A stretch of 15,234 nucleotides of DNA from NCBI GenBank assembly GCA_008933525.1, contig WBUV01000026.1, positions 1-15,234 on the forward strand, written 5' to 3'. Source of the DNA: Bacteroidales bacterium (GTDB taxonomy: Bacteria > Bacteroidota > Bacteroidia > Bacteroidales > Tenuifilaceae). The notes under the pieces are model-generated. The model did no database searches. It was not told the origin of the DNA and saw only the letters and a program-made list of their open reading frames with translations. Positions 1 through 6,669 of this stretch are shown piece by piece. Numbering within the stretch: position 1 is the first letter of the stretch; each line of letters starts with the position of its first letter. The position numbers and the translations under genes were made by a program.

Positions 1-65
1 AATAATTACTTTTCAAGAATCAATTGGAGATTTTGATTAATATATTATAGAATTTATACAAATAA

Positions 66-98
66 AAAAGGCCGATAATATCTAATTATCGACCTTTT
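66..98 (-). terminator. Rho-independent terminator of the giant fibre gene
   Basis: A 14-bp hairpin: arms 66-79 and 85-98, loop of 5. The single C/A mismatch on the plus strand becomes a G-U wobble in minus-strand RNA, where the 3' arm also ends in a U run. It lies 20 bases past the stop codon of the fibre gene, so it most likely ends that transcript. The rest of bases 1-117 shows no gene. Confidence 0.8.
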
Positions 99-117
99 AA
101 TATCTCAGTTGCTATGA

Positions 118-3100
118 TTACCTCTCAATAGATAAAAGTATTTTCTCAAGTTTTTCTAATCTCATTTTCAATTCTTTATTCTCTTGCTTAAGGAGCTCTA
201 TCTGATTCTGTTGTGCAGTACTCTTTTGATTCAACTCCTGAACAGCCTTAACAAGAGGAACAGTAAACTCAGAATAGCGGAGCCCATAGAAATCTTTAGA
301 ATTTTTAGGTTTATCAACTCCACTAAACTGATAGCCAAGTTCATTAGCGGCGGCCTCTACTTGCTGAGCAGAAAAACCGGTTTGTAATATCTCTGCAGCT
401 AATTTCTCAGAACTCTTTATACGGACAGAATCTGGGGTTTGAAGTGTTTTTGCAATTAAGTCAAGATCAAGATAATAGGTTATTGGACGCAATTTCATAA
501 TAAAATCAAGGCCTGGGACATCCTCCTTTATATTGCGTTTATAACGCTCATCGGATAGATTAGTCCAAGCTCTGTAACCTCCAATACTAGTTACTGACGA
601 GTTGCCTAGCCTAATTTGGTTGCTGGCGGTAATATCGGCTTGGTAACCTATTGCAGTGGAGTTTGAATAAGCCTCTCCATTGAAAAACGCCCACCAACCT
701 ACAGCAGTATTATAATTTCCAGTAGTGTTTGACCAAAGGGTGTATCCTCCATGAGCAGTATTTCTAATCCCTGTTGTGTTTTTCACCAAAGCAACACGCC
801 CAACGGCTACGTTGTTTTCGCCTGATACGTTGTGTTTTAGTGCTTCGTAACCAATTGCGGTATTAGCATCTCCGCCAACATTCTCTTCAAGGGCCATACG
901 ACCCAGAGCTGTGTTGTACCCTCCTGTGGTGTTGGTGTACAGAGTGTTTGAGCCTATTCCGACATTTTCAAGACCAGTGGTATTTGAGTAACCTGCCTGG
1001 TTTCCAATATATACATTGTTTCCTCCGGTAGTGTTTGATTGTCCACTAGTGTTACCAATGAACACATTGTTTGTTCCAGTTGTGTTTGCACGACCAGCAT
1101 AGTAACCCATGAAAGCATTGTTTGCACCAGACGAGTTGTATCGTCCTGCATCATTTCCAATGAAAACATTATTGCTGGCAGTGTTTGCGTATCCTGCATA
1201 GTCGCCAATAAATACATTGAAGGCACCAATGGTGTTGGTGTATCCTGCTAAGTTGCCAAGGAAAACATTGCTACTTCCTATTGTATTATTGTATCCTGCA
1301 TAGTAGCCCATAAACGCATTTTTTGTTCCTGTTGTATTATACCGACCGCTGCCATAGCCAATAAAAGCATTATTGCTGGCAGTGTTTGCATACCCGGCTA
1401 ATGTTCCTAAAAATACGTTGTAATAGCCCGATACATTTGAGTAGCCTGCTTGATTTCCAATAAACACGTTGCTGCCACCAGTAGTATTTGACATCCCTGC
1501 ATTATTCCCCATAAACGCATTACTACCTCCTGTTGTATTGTTGTATCCTGCGTAATAGCCAATAAATGCATTTGTTGTTCCCGAAGTATTGAACCTGCCG
1601 CTGGCAAAGCCAATAAACACATTATTGCTGGCAGTATTTGCGTAACCTGCCATTGTCCCTAAAAATACATTGTATTGTCCTGCAGAGTTTAGATATCCAG
1701 TTTGATTTCCAATAAACACATTGCTACCCCCTGATGTATTTGCATATCCGCTATTATCTCCAATAAATACATTACTGTTTCCTGTTGTATTTGAGCGACC
1801 AGCATAGTAACCCATAAAGGCATTGTTAGTTCCTGTTGTGTTATATCGGCCTGCATCATTTCCTAAAAAAACGTTGTTACTTGCCGCATTAGTATATCCT
1901 GCATAATCACCAATAAACACATTATAGGCACCAATAGTATTGGTGAATCCTGCTAGGTTGCCTAGGAAAACATTGCTACTTCCTGTTGTATTATTGTATC
2001 CTGCATAGTAACCAACAAATGCATTCGTGGTTCCAGAAGTATTGTATCTACCACTGCCGTAGCCAATAAACACATTGTTGTTCGCAGTATTTGCATAACC
2101 CGCAGATGTTCCCAAGAATACGTTATAGTAGCCAGAAACATTTAAATAACCCGCTCTGTTTCCTATAAAAACATTACTACCCCCTGTTGAATTAGTGTAT
2201 CCACTGTTATCTCCAATAAACACATTACTTGTTCCTGAAGTGTTTGATCTTCCGGCGTAGTATCCCATGAACGCATTGTTGGCTCCTGTAGTATTATATC
2301 TTCCGGCTTCATTACCAAGAAATACATTGTAACTTGCATTATTGGTATATCCGGCAAGATAGCCTATGAAAACATTACTACCCCCTGTGGTATTAGTACG
2401 TCCAGCTTCGTTACCAATAAATATATTGTAATTTCCACTTGTTGTTGCGTATCCAGATCGGTAACCTATAAATGAATTATAACTTGCATTGCTATTATAA
2501 CCAGCTTGATAACCCAAAAAACTATTATAGTTCCCAGTTGTATTTTTATTTCCTGCATAATTTCCAACAAAAGAGTTCCCTGTTCCTGTAGAGTTTGTCG
2601 TTCCACTATAACTCCCTAAAAATGAATTACCTGTCCCGGAAGTATTACTATTTCCAGTAAGGTATCCTACAAATGTATTGTAGTTTCCTGACCCATTATT
2701 ATATCCGCTTTGGTAACCAAGGAAAAGATTGCCTAGTCCAGTTGTGTTTCCATATCCAGCCTGATACCCTAAAAATGAATTGCTCGACCCTGTTGAGTTG
2801 GCTATACCAGATTGATAGCCAACGAATGAGTTGTACAATCCAGAAGTGATAGATTTTCCCGCTTCGTGACCAATAAAATAATTATCAGGGGTTAGGTTTA
2901 AGTATTGTGATGTTGATGCCTTTCCCTGAGTACTAATACCTCCAATAGCAAAACCTCCTTTTGCACCTTTAGTAGCATTGTTGATATAGATTCTTGCACT
3001 ATCAGGAGTTATTCTTAAATATTCAACTTCGCCTTTGCCTTGTGTACTAACTCCACCTACGGCAAAACCGCCTTTTGCACCTTTTGTTCCGCTATCATCA

Positions 3101-5025
3101 ACGTAGATCCGAACACCTTCATTGTATACACCAAGCATAACCCGCCCATTTTTGTTTTTAACCTCAAAAATAGGATCCTCGGGCAATCCAGTTGACACTG
3201 GCTGAACAATCAATTTTGATATTGGAGAGCCAACGCCTATGCCAACAGTATCAGACTTCACAGTTATTGTGCTTGAGGCGACCCAGGAAGTTCCATTATG
3301 TACTAACATTTGCCCTCGAGTTCCTTCAACCAAAGGGCCTGTATCGCCTTTTGCTCCATCTTTTGCAAGAATTTTCCAAGAAACTCCATCCCAAACGTAA
3401 GAAATCTTATCTGTTGAGTTATAGTAGGCTTGGTTTAATGTTGGAGAACCAGGAGCCGCAGGAAAGGTTCCCAACCATTGGATTGATATTCCATTTAATC
3501 CAGCAGGACCTTGGGCTCCGGTTAATCCCTGAATTCCTTGAAGACCCTGTGGACCTTGCGGACCTTCAGGTGCTTCAAATTCAACCCAGTGATCTGGATC
3601 ACTTCGGGGTTCAGTAACAGTTGGTCCAACAGCAGCCTCGCATATCCACATTGAATTTACTAATGGGTTTGCAGAAGACTTTGCAAACACGTAATCGCCT
3701 TCTGCATAAGTGGTTGCCGAACTCCAATCACCCATGAGATTCAACCCTACACCTGCGGGGCCTTGAGGTCCTTGAATTCCTTGAATTCCCTGAGCTCCTT
3801 GAGTTCCTTGGGGTCCTGCAGGCCCAACATCACCTTGAGGTCCTTGGGGGCCAGGAATCCCGTCTTGTGCAATTATTTCCCAACTGTCTCCATCCCAAAC
3901 ATAAGAGATTTTATCGGCAGTATTGTAATATGCTTGATTAATATCCGTGGGAGTTGGTGCACTGGATAATGACCCAAGCCATTCTAATGAACGCCCATCC
4001 ACTCCAGACACACCTTGGATTCCCTGGGGTCCGTCTAGACCTTGAGGACCAGTTGGACCAGTAAGGCCATCCTTTGTAAGGGTTTCCCATGTTGATCCAT
4101 TGTATATATAAGACATTTTGTCGACACTGTTGTAGTAAGCATCGTTGGTAGAGGGTAAAAATGGGTGTGAAGTAAAAGTCCCCAACCATTTTATTGGTAA
4201 ACCATTTAATCCAGCAGGCCCTACCTCTCCTTGTAATCCGGGATCTCCTTTTTCTCCCTGTAGTTCTTGTACTCCATCAATAGCAATTATTTCCCATGAG
4301 TCTCCATCCCAAATGTAAGATTTTTTGTTTGTTGTATTGTAATAGGCTTGATTTATAAGTGGAGAAACTGGATCTACGGCTAATGAACCCAACCATTGAA
4401 CCGAAATCCCATTAGTCCCAGCGACCCCCTGAAGGCCTTGCTCTCCCTGTGGACCTACATTTCCTTGAATACCCTGCGGGCCTTGCATTCCATCAATTGA
4501 AAGTATTTCCCATGAGTCTCCATCCCAGATATAAGATATTTTATCAAAAGTATTATAATATGCATTATTTTTCAGGGGCGATGAAGGAGGATTTGCCAAA
4601 GCTCCCAACCATTGCATGTTTAGACCATCAGCGGCATAAAGAGCATAGGGAACCGACTGCAATTTTTGAGAACCCATGTCGGTAAATACCGTTGCCCCTT
4701 CTAGCATTGATTCTACTTTTAGAAATATTTCTCCGTCGCTCCAGGGCACTGAGCTAAAGCTTGCACTAGGATCAGTACCATTACCAACAATAATGCCTAT
4801 TAATCCAAAAGTATTTGTTGTAACAACGTGTGTTTCGGCATAATGCGTTACAGTCCCATCGCGGTTAGTTAGGCTAATTTTTAATGTTACATTTTTATTT
4901 GGTATCACCTGACCTTCTGAATTTCTAATAACAGCCTGATAGGAAAATCCTTGAGGAGTTTGTGCTGCAATATCTATTACAAATAATAGCAAAGCAACAA
5001 CCAATGAAAAAAATAACTTTTTCAT
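118..5025 (-). CDS. Giant secreted fibre protein: collagen-like, beta-roll repeats, S74 chaperone domain
   Basis: A 1635-residue exported protein, probably a trimeric surface or extracellular fibre. Residues 1-21 form a signal peptide (MKK, hydrophobic core, AAQ cleavage region). Residues 22-135 (QGFSYQAVIRN ... SVPYALYAADG) match the N-terminal domain common in Bacteroidetes tail-fibre-domain proteins. Five WLG...AYYN...SYIWDGDSW modules begin near residues 138, 210, 279, 348 and 516, separated by collagen-like Gly-X-Y runs rich in GPQG. Residues about 429-480 resemble a carbohydrate-binding module. Two KGAKGGFAVGG repeats cover 639-716. About 43 beta-roll repeats of 16-17 residues (N-x-F-I-G-x-x-A-G-x-x-N-T-T-G) fill 732-1454. 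From 1491 (SDERYKRNI) there is a peptidase S74 chaperone domain; S1491 and K1496 fit the Ser/Lys pair of this autocleaving family. A Glu/Lys/Leu-rich coiled coil ends the chain. There is no T9SS C-terminal signal and no membrane anchor. The start ATG precedes the signal peptide directly. Probably co-transcribed with the T9SS protein 42 bases upstream. Substrate and partner are unknown. Confidence 0.88.
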   Translation of the reverse strand: MKKLFFSLVVALLLFVIDIAAQTPQGFSYQAVIRNSEGQVIPNKNVTLKISLTNRDGTVTHYAETHVVTTNTFGLIGIIVGNGTDPSASFSSVPWSDGEIFLKVESMLEGATVFTDMGSQKLQSVPYALYAADGLNMQWLGALANPPSSPLKNNAYYNTFDKISYIWDGDSWEILSIDGMQGPQGIQGNVGPQGEQGLQGVAGTNGISVQWLGSLAVDPVSPLINQAYYNTTNKKSYIWDGDSWEIIAIDGVQELQGEKGDPGLQGEVGPAGLNGLPIKWLGTFTSHPFLPSTNDAYYNSVDKMSYIYNGSTWETLTKDGLTGPTGPQGLDGPQGIQGVSGVDGRSLEWLGSLSSAPTPTDINQAYYNTADKISYVWDGDSWEIIAQDGIPGPQGPQGDVGPAGPQGTQGAQGIQGIQGPQGPAGVGLNLMGDWSSATTYAEGDYVFAKSSANPLVNSMWICEAAVGPTVTEPRSDPDHWVEFEAPEGPQGPQGLQGIQGLTGAQGPAGLNGISIQWLGTFPAAPGSPTLNQAYYNSTDKISYVWDGVSWKILAKDGAKGDTGPLVEGTRGQMLVHNGTSWVASSTITVKSDTVGIGVGSPISKLIVQPVSTGLPEDPIFEVKNKNGRVMLGVYNEGVRIYVDDSGTKGAKGGFAVGGVSTQGKGEVEYLRITPDSARIYINNATKGAKGGFAIGGISTQGKASTSQYLNLTPDNYFIGHEAGKSITSGLYNSFVGYQSGIANSTGSSNSFLGYQAGYGNTTGLGNLFLGYQSGYNNGSGNYNTFVGYLTGNSNTSGTGNSFLGSYSGTTNSTGTGNSFVGNYAGNKNTTGNYNSFLGYQAGYNSNASYNSFIGYRSGYATTSGNYNIFIGNEAGRTNTTGGSNVFIGYLAGYTNNASYNVFLGNEAGRYNTTGANNAFMGYYAGRSNTSGTSNVFIGDNSGYTNSTGGSNVFIGNRAGYLNVSGYYNVFLGTSAGYANTANNNVFIGYGSGRYNTSGTTNAFVGYYAGYNNTTGSSNVFLGNLAGFTNTIGAYNVFIGDYAGYTNAASNNVFLGNDAGRYNTTGTNNAFMGYYAGRSNTTGNSNVFIGDNSGYANTSGGSNVFIGNQTGYLNSAGQYNVFLGTMAGYANTASNNVFIGFASGRFNTSGTTNAFIGYYAGYNNTTGGSNAFMGNNAGMSNTTGGSNVFIGNQAGYSNVSGYYNVFLGTLAGYANTASNNAFIGYGSGRYNTTGTKNAFMGYYAGYNNTIGSSNVFLGNLAGYTNTIGAFNVFIGDYAGYANTASNNVFIGNDAGRYNSSGANNAFMGYYAGRANTTGTNNVFIGNTSGQSNTTGGNNVYIGNQAGYSNTTGLENVGIGSNTLYTNTTGGYNTALGRMALEENVGGDANTAIGYEALKHNVSGENNVAVGRVALVKNTTGIRNTAHGGYTLWSNTTGNYNTAVGWWAFFNGEAYSNSTAIGYQADITASNQIRLGNSSVTSIGGYRAWTNLSDERYKRNIKEDVPGLDFIMKLRPITYYLDLDLIAKTLQTPDSVRIKSSEKLAAEILQTGFSAQQVEAAANELGYQFSGVDKPKNSKDFYGLRYSEFTVPLVKAVQELNQKSTAQQNQIELLKQENKELKMRLEKLEKILLSIER
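1018..1170 (-). repeat. Super-repeat, copy 4 (units A-C only)
   Basis: Residues 1286-1336. NDAGRYN, YYAGRAN and NTSGQSN follow the A, B, C order of the earlier copies. After this the tract passes into one generic unit and then the YadA-like units, so this is the partial last copy. Confidence 0.6.
1171..1470 (-). repeat. Super-repeat, copy 3 (units D-I; A-C missing)
   Basis: Residues 1186-1285. Units NQAGYSN, TLAGYAN, YGSGRYN, YYAGYNN, NLAGYTNTIG and DYAGYAN match D to I of copy 1. The stretch 1227-1306 aligns with about 1931-2010 in copy 1 with seven differences by eye over about 85 bases, so copies are close at DNA level. Confidence 0.7.
1522..1875 (-). repeat. Super-repeat, copy 2 (units A-G; H and I missing)
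   Basis: Residues 1051-1168. The units run NDAGRYN, YYAGRSN, DNSGYAN, NQTGYLN, TMAGYAN, FASGRFN, YYAGYNN, matching A to G of copy 1. H and I are absent. A single off-pattern unit follows (residues 1169-1185, NNAGMSN), which looks like a diverged or hybrid B unit at a recombination junction. Confidence 0.7.
1876..2328 (-). repeat. Nine-unit super-repeat, copy 1 (complete, order A-I)
   Basis: Residues 900-1050, 151 residues. It contains nine beta-roll units recognisable by their core words: A EAGRYN, B YYAGRSN, C DNSGYTN, D NRAGYLN, E TSAGYAN, F YGSGRYN, G YYAGYNN, H NLAGFTNTIG, I DYAGYTN. The same order recurs in the next blocks, so the unit of duplication was larger than a single 17-residue repeat. 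Confidence 0.75.
2878..3111 (-). repeat. Two tandem 39-residue RIY-KGAKGGFA repeats
   Basis: Within the fibre gene, residues 639-677 and 678-716. Each copy starts with RIY(V/I), carries TKGAKGGFA(V/I)GG and STQGK, and ends near L-x-(I/L)-TPD. They join the coil and collagen part to the beta-roll tract. The same motif type appears, to my knowledge, in other Bacteroidetes tail-fibre-domain proteins. Its function is not known to me. Confidence 0.75.
3355..4614 (-). repeat. Five 43-residue WLG/AYYN modules separated by collagen-like runs
   Basis: Within the fibre gene. The modules have tryptophans at residues 139, 211, 280, 349 and 517. They share the pattern WLG-x5-P-x2-P-x2-N-x-AYYN-x2-DK-x-SY-(I/V)-WDG-x-SW-x5-DG. 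The spacers are Gly-X-Y runs of roughly 25-40 residues, apart from the longer gap before module 5, which also holds the carbohydrate-binding-like segment. Module 3 is the most diverged (SYIYNGSTW). The regular period of 69-72 residues over the first four copies indicates tandem duplication of a collagen-plus-module cassette. Confidence 0.85.
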
Positions 5026-5067
5026 AGTTAATAAATTATTAGATTAATAAAAAAGATCGTAGAAGAA

Positions 5068-5568
5068 CTACTCCTTCACCAACTTAAATACTCTGGATGT
5101 CTTTGAATTTTCTTGAGTAACCCTGACAAGGTAAATTCCTGATTTTAGGTCAGTAATTGATAATCGGCTGGGCGAATTGTCCTCTAAAGTAATGACCTCC
5201 GAACTCACTTTTCGTCCAGTAATATCATAAAAATCTACAGAAGCATTGCCCCTCAAGTTTGTGGTCGAAATAGCAATAAAAACCTCCACTGTAGCTGGAT
5301 TAGGATAGATTTTAATGTCTGAATTTGGCAAGTTGGGTTTTTCAACGTCAGTTGAAAAAAGATTACCCTGCTGAAATCCCTGTGTAATAATATAATCCGT
5401 AGATGTTAATGTGGTATAAGCAACTTCTCCCAAAGTCCAACTCAACGAAACCCCTGCGCTGGAACTTTCGAAGTATCCTCCGGCTGAAGCAACAACTTGC
5501 ATGGCTATATTTTGTGCATGGCTCACCGAAAAGAATACCGCTAATACAATGGTTATTAAGTGCTTCAT
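5068..5568 (-). CDS. Small secreted protein with type IX (T9SS) sorting domain
   Basis: A 166-residue exported protein. Residues 1-18 are a signal peptide (MKHLITIVLAVFFSVSHAQ). Residues about 26-66 carry the SAGG ... SWTLGEV ... TQGFQQ pattern often seen next to T9SS tails. Residues about 83-166 are a type A C-terminal sorting domain: IKIYPNPA at its start, DITGR in the middle, LKSGIYLVRV and a basic VFKLVKE end. Family knowledge: this tail directs passage through the T9SS and is usually removed, with attachment to the surface or release. Almost nothing lies between signal peptide and tail except the short SWTLGEV segment, so no enzymatic domain is present. It is the first gene of a minus-strand pair; the fibre gene follows after 42 bases. 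A TAnnTTTG box lies 50 bases upstream. The specific function is unknown. Confidence 0.85.
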   Translation of the reverse strand: MKHLITIVLAVFFSVSHAQNIAMQVVASAGGYFESSSAGVSLSWTLGEVAYTTLTSTDYIITQGFQQGNLFSTDVEKPNLPNSDIKIYPNPATVEVFIAISTTNLRGNASVDFYDITGRKVSSEVITLEDNSPSRLSITDLKSGIYLVRVTQENSKTSRVFKLVKE

Positions 5569-5617
5569 AAACTTACATATTAAGTTTTTTATTATTTATT
5601 TCCTAAAATATCCTCAA

Positions 5618-5651
5618 CAAAGGTAAAGTAAACTAATTTTGTAACCTCAAA
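5618..5651 (-). promoter_or_regulatory. Bacteroidetes-type promoter for the T9SS/fibre gene pair
   Basis: Read on the minus strand, TACCTTTG (5618-5625) is an exact match to the TAnnTTTG -7 box. TTTG (5648-5651) lies 22 bases upstream, within the spacing accepted for this sigma factor. It would start transcription roughly 40 bases before the ATG at 5568. The remaining spacer towards cysH (to 5774) is AT-rich. One plus-strand TAATTTTG at 5634-5641 could serve cysH, but it lies far from that gene and has no clear -33 partner. Confidence 0.55.
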
Positions 5652-5774
5652 TCATTCAAACAAAGTACAAGTTAATACCAAAAAAACAAAAAAGCACCTT
5701 TTTTACGTGAAAATTAGTAATATTTTGATGAACAATTAAATATTGGGTTTGGTTTACAATAAAACTTATTTTCT

Positions 5775-6485
5775 ATGAATAATTCAACAATTGATAGTCT
5801 TAACAAAAAGTTCTTGGATAAATCTTCACCAGAGGTTTTAGCCTGGTTTCTAAAGGAGTATAATGGGAAAATCGCATTGGCTTCTAGCATGGGTGCCGAG
5901 GATCAGGTTTTAACTGATATGATAGTAAAAATAGATCCTTCAACTAAAATATTCACCCTCGATACCGGACGATTATTCCCCGAAACCTACGAGTTAATCG
6001 AAAAAACATCCTTAAGGTATAAAATCAACGTTCAAGTTTACTTTCCAAACTCAGAACAAGTTGAGCAAATGGTAAGCGAAAAAGGGATTAATCTTTTTTT
6101 CCATAGCATCGAAAACAGAAAAGAATGCTGCCATGTTCGGAAAATTGAACCCTTAAAACGTGCCTTCAAAGGCCTTGATGTGTGGATTTGCGGATTACGT
6201 CGAGAGCAATCGACAACAAGAACAAGCAACCAACTGGTTGAATGGGATGAAGCCAATGGACTAATTAAATTGAATCCGTTAATTGATTGGAATGAGCAGC
6301 AAGTTTGGGATTATATCAAACAAAACAGTGTTCCTTACAACGTATTACACGACAAAGGCTTTCCAAGCATTGGATGTCAGCCTTGCACTCGAGCAATTTT
6401 CCCAGGAGAGGATGTTCGGGCTGGGAGATGGTGGTGGGAGAATCCCGAGACCAAAGAATGCGGATTACACAACAGGAAAAAATAA
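5775..6485 (+). CDS. cysH: Phosphoadenylyl/adenylyl-sulfate reductase
   Basis: Reduces activated sulfate (APS or PAPS) to sulfite with thioredoxin or a similar donor, in the cytoplasm, in assimilatory sulfur metabolism. The 236 residues cover the whole family. The nucleotide-binding ATP-pyrophosphatase-like start is seen in ASSMGAEDQVL, followed by TLDTGRLFPET and the WICGLRREQS segment. The pair C118-C119 together with C201-x-x-C204 forms the four-cysteine set that binds a 4Fe-4S cluster. KECGLH near the end supplies the catalytic cysteine, C229. The cluster cysteines point to the APS-reducing type or a bacterial enzyme of mixed use rather than the E. coli-type PAPS reductase. The ATG at 5775 is well placed and no earlier one is in frame. 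No other sulfate-assimilation gene is next to it in this window. It converges on tRNA-Cys. Confidence 0.93.
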   Translation: MNNSTIDSLNKKFLDKSSPEVLAWFLKEYNGKIALASSMGAEDQVLTDMIVKIDPSTKIFTLDTGRLFPETYELIEKTSLRYKINVQVYFPNSEQVEQMVSEKGINLFFHSIENRKECCHVRKIEPLKRAFKGLDVWICGLRREQSTTRTSNQLVEWDEANGLIKLNPLIDWNEQQVWDYIKQNSVPYNVLHDKGFPSIGCQPCTRAIFPGEDVRAGRWWWENPETKECGLHNRKK

Positions 6486-6512
6486 TTCCTACTTCAGCGC
6501 AATCACAAATAA

Positions 6513-6535
6513 AAAAGCCCCAAACTGGGACTTTT
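6513..6535. terminator. Bidirectional terminator between cysH and tRNA-Cys
   Basis: Hairpin with arms 6513-6521 and 6527-6535 and a 5-base loop. The one C/A mismatch on the plus strand is a G-U wobble on the minus strand. T-rich tails follow on both sides (CTTTTCTTTT on plus, a six-T run on minus). It sits 27 bases after the cysH stop and just beyond the 3' end of tRNA-Cys, so it probably serves both. Confidence 0.7.
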
Positions 6536-6541
6536 CTTTTG

Positions 6542-6612
6542 AGGTACCTGGCGGAGTCGAACCGCCGTAGTCGGTTTTGCAGACCGATGCCTAGCCACTC
6601 GGCCAAGGTACC
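6542..6612 (-). tRNA. tRNA-Cys (anticodon GCA)
   Basis: Folds by eye into a complete cloverleaf. The acceptor GGTACCT pairs perfectly with AGGTACC. The anticodon stem TCGGT/ACCGA encloses loop CTGCAAA with anticodon GCA. The T arm is GGCGG-TTCGACT-CCGCC. The discriminator base is U, the usual tRNA-Cys identity element. CCA is not encoded. It lies 57 bases downstream of folB on the same strand but has its own promoter match. The opposite-strand neighbour is cysH, the cysteine-pathway gene. Confidence 0.96.
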
Positions 6613-6626
6613 GATTATTGTGCCCG

Positions 6627-6655
6627 CAAAGATACAAAAAAAATCAAATCTCAAA
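6627..6655 (-). promoter_or_regulatory. Promoter of tRNA-Cys
   Basis: Read on the minus strand: TTTG (6652-6655), 17 bases, then TATCTTTG (6627-6634), an exact TAnnTTTG. The -7 box ends 14 bases before the first tRNA base, so the leader would be only about 8 bases, typical of a tRNA gene. This is the clearest promoter in the window. Confidence 0.7.
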
Positions 6656-6669
6656 ACTTACGCGTCAAT

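Larger units (their letters stand above)
664..2832 (-). repeat. Tract of about 43 beta-roll repeats (16-17 residues each)
   Basis: Residues 732-1454 of the fibre protein, 723 residues at a mean period of 16.8. Units follow N-(V/A/S)-F-(I/L/M)-G-x-x-(A/S)-G-x-x-N-(T/S)-(T/S)-G-x-x. The pattern resembles the head repeats of YadA-type trimeric adhesins, which fold as a left-handed parallel beta-roll. Shorter 16-residue units end in NTASN or NNASY. The last six units, residues 1354-1454, switch to the closer YadA form (N-T-A-I-G-Y-E-A-L). At DNA level the tract is tandemly repetitive and will be hard to assemble from short reads. Confidence 0.88.

Noticed and set aside
954..2357. Several 64-91 codon minus-strand frames within the beta-roll tract
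   Set aside because: Frame-shifted readings of the same DNA repeat (Met/Leu/Thr/Gln-rich); they arise from repetition, not separate genes.
664..2832. CRISPR-like periodic DNA of about 50 bases
   Set aside because: The period is a multiple of three and keeps one long reading frame of a protein repeat; there are no constant repeats with unrelated spacers and no cas genes.
3192..3617. A 141-codon plus-strand open frame opposite the fibre gene
   Set aside because: Leu/Gln-rich shadow of the collagen-like Gly-X-Y codons; no start context and no family resemblance.
118..5025. Phage tail fibre, implying a prophage
   Set aside because: The S74 domain is phage-like, but the protein has a bacterial signal peptide and a Bacteroidetes N-domain, and no phage structural, lysis or integrase genes are nearby.
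5026..5067. Terminator between the T9SS gene and the fibre gene
   Set aside because: Only a 4-bp stem (GTAG/CTAC) before six T on the minus strand; too weak to separate the two genes confidently.
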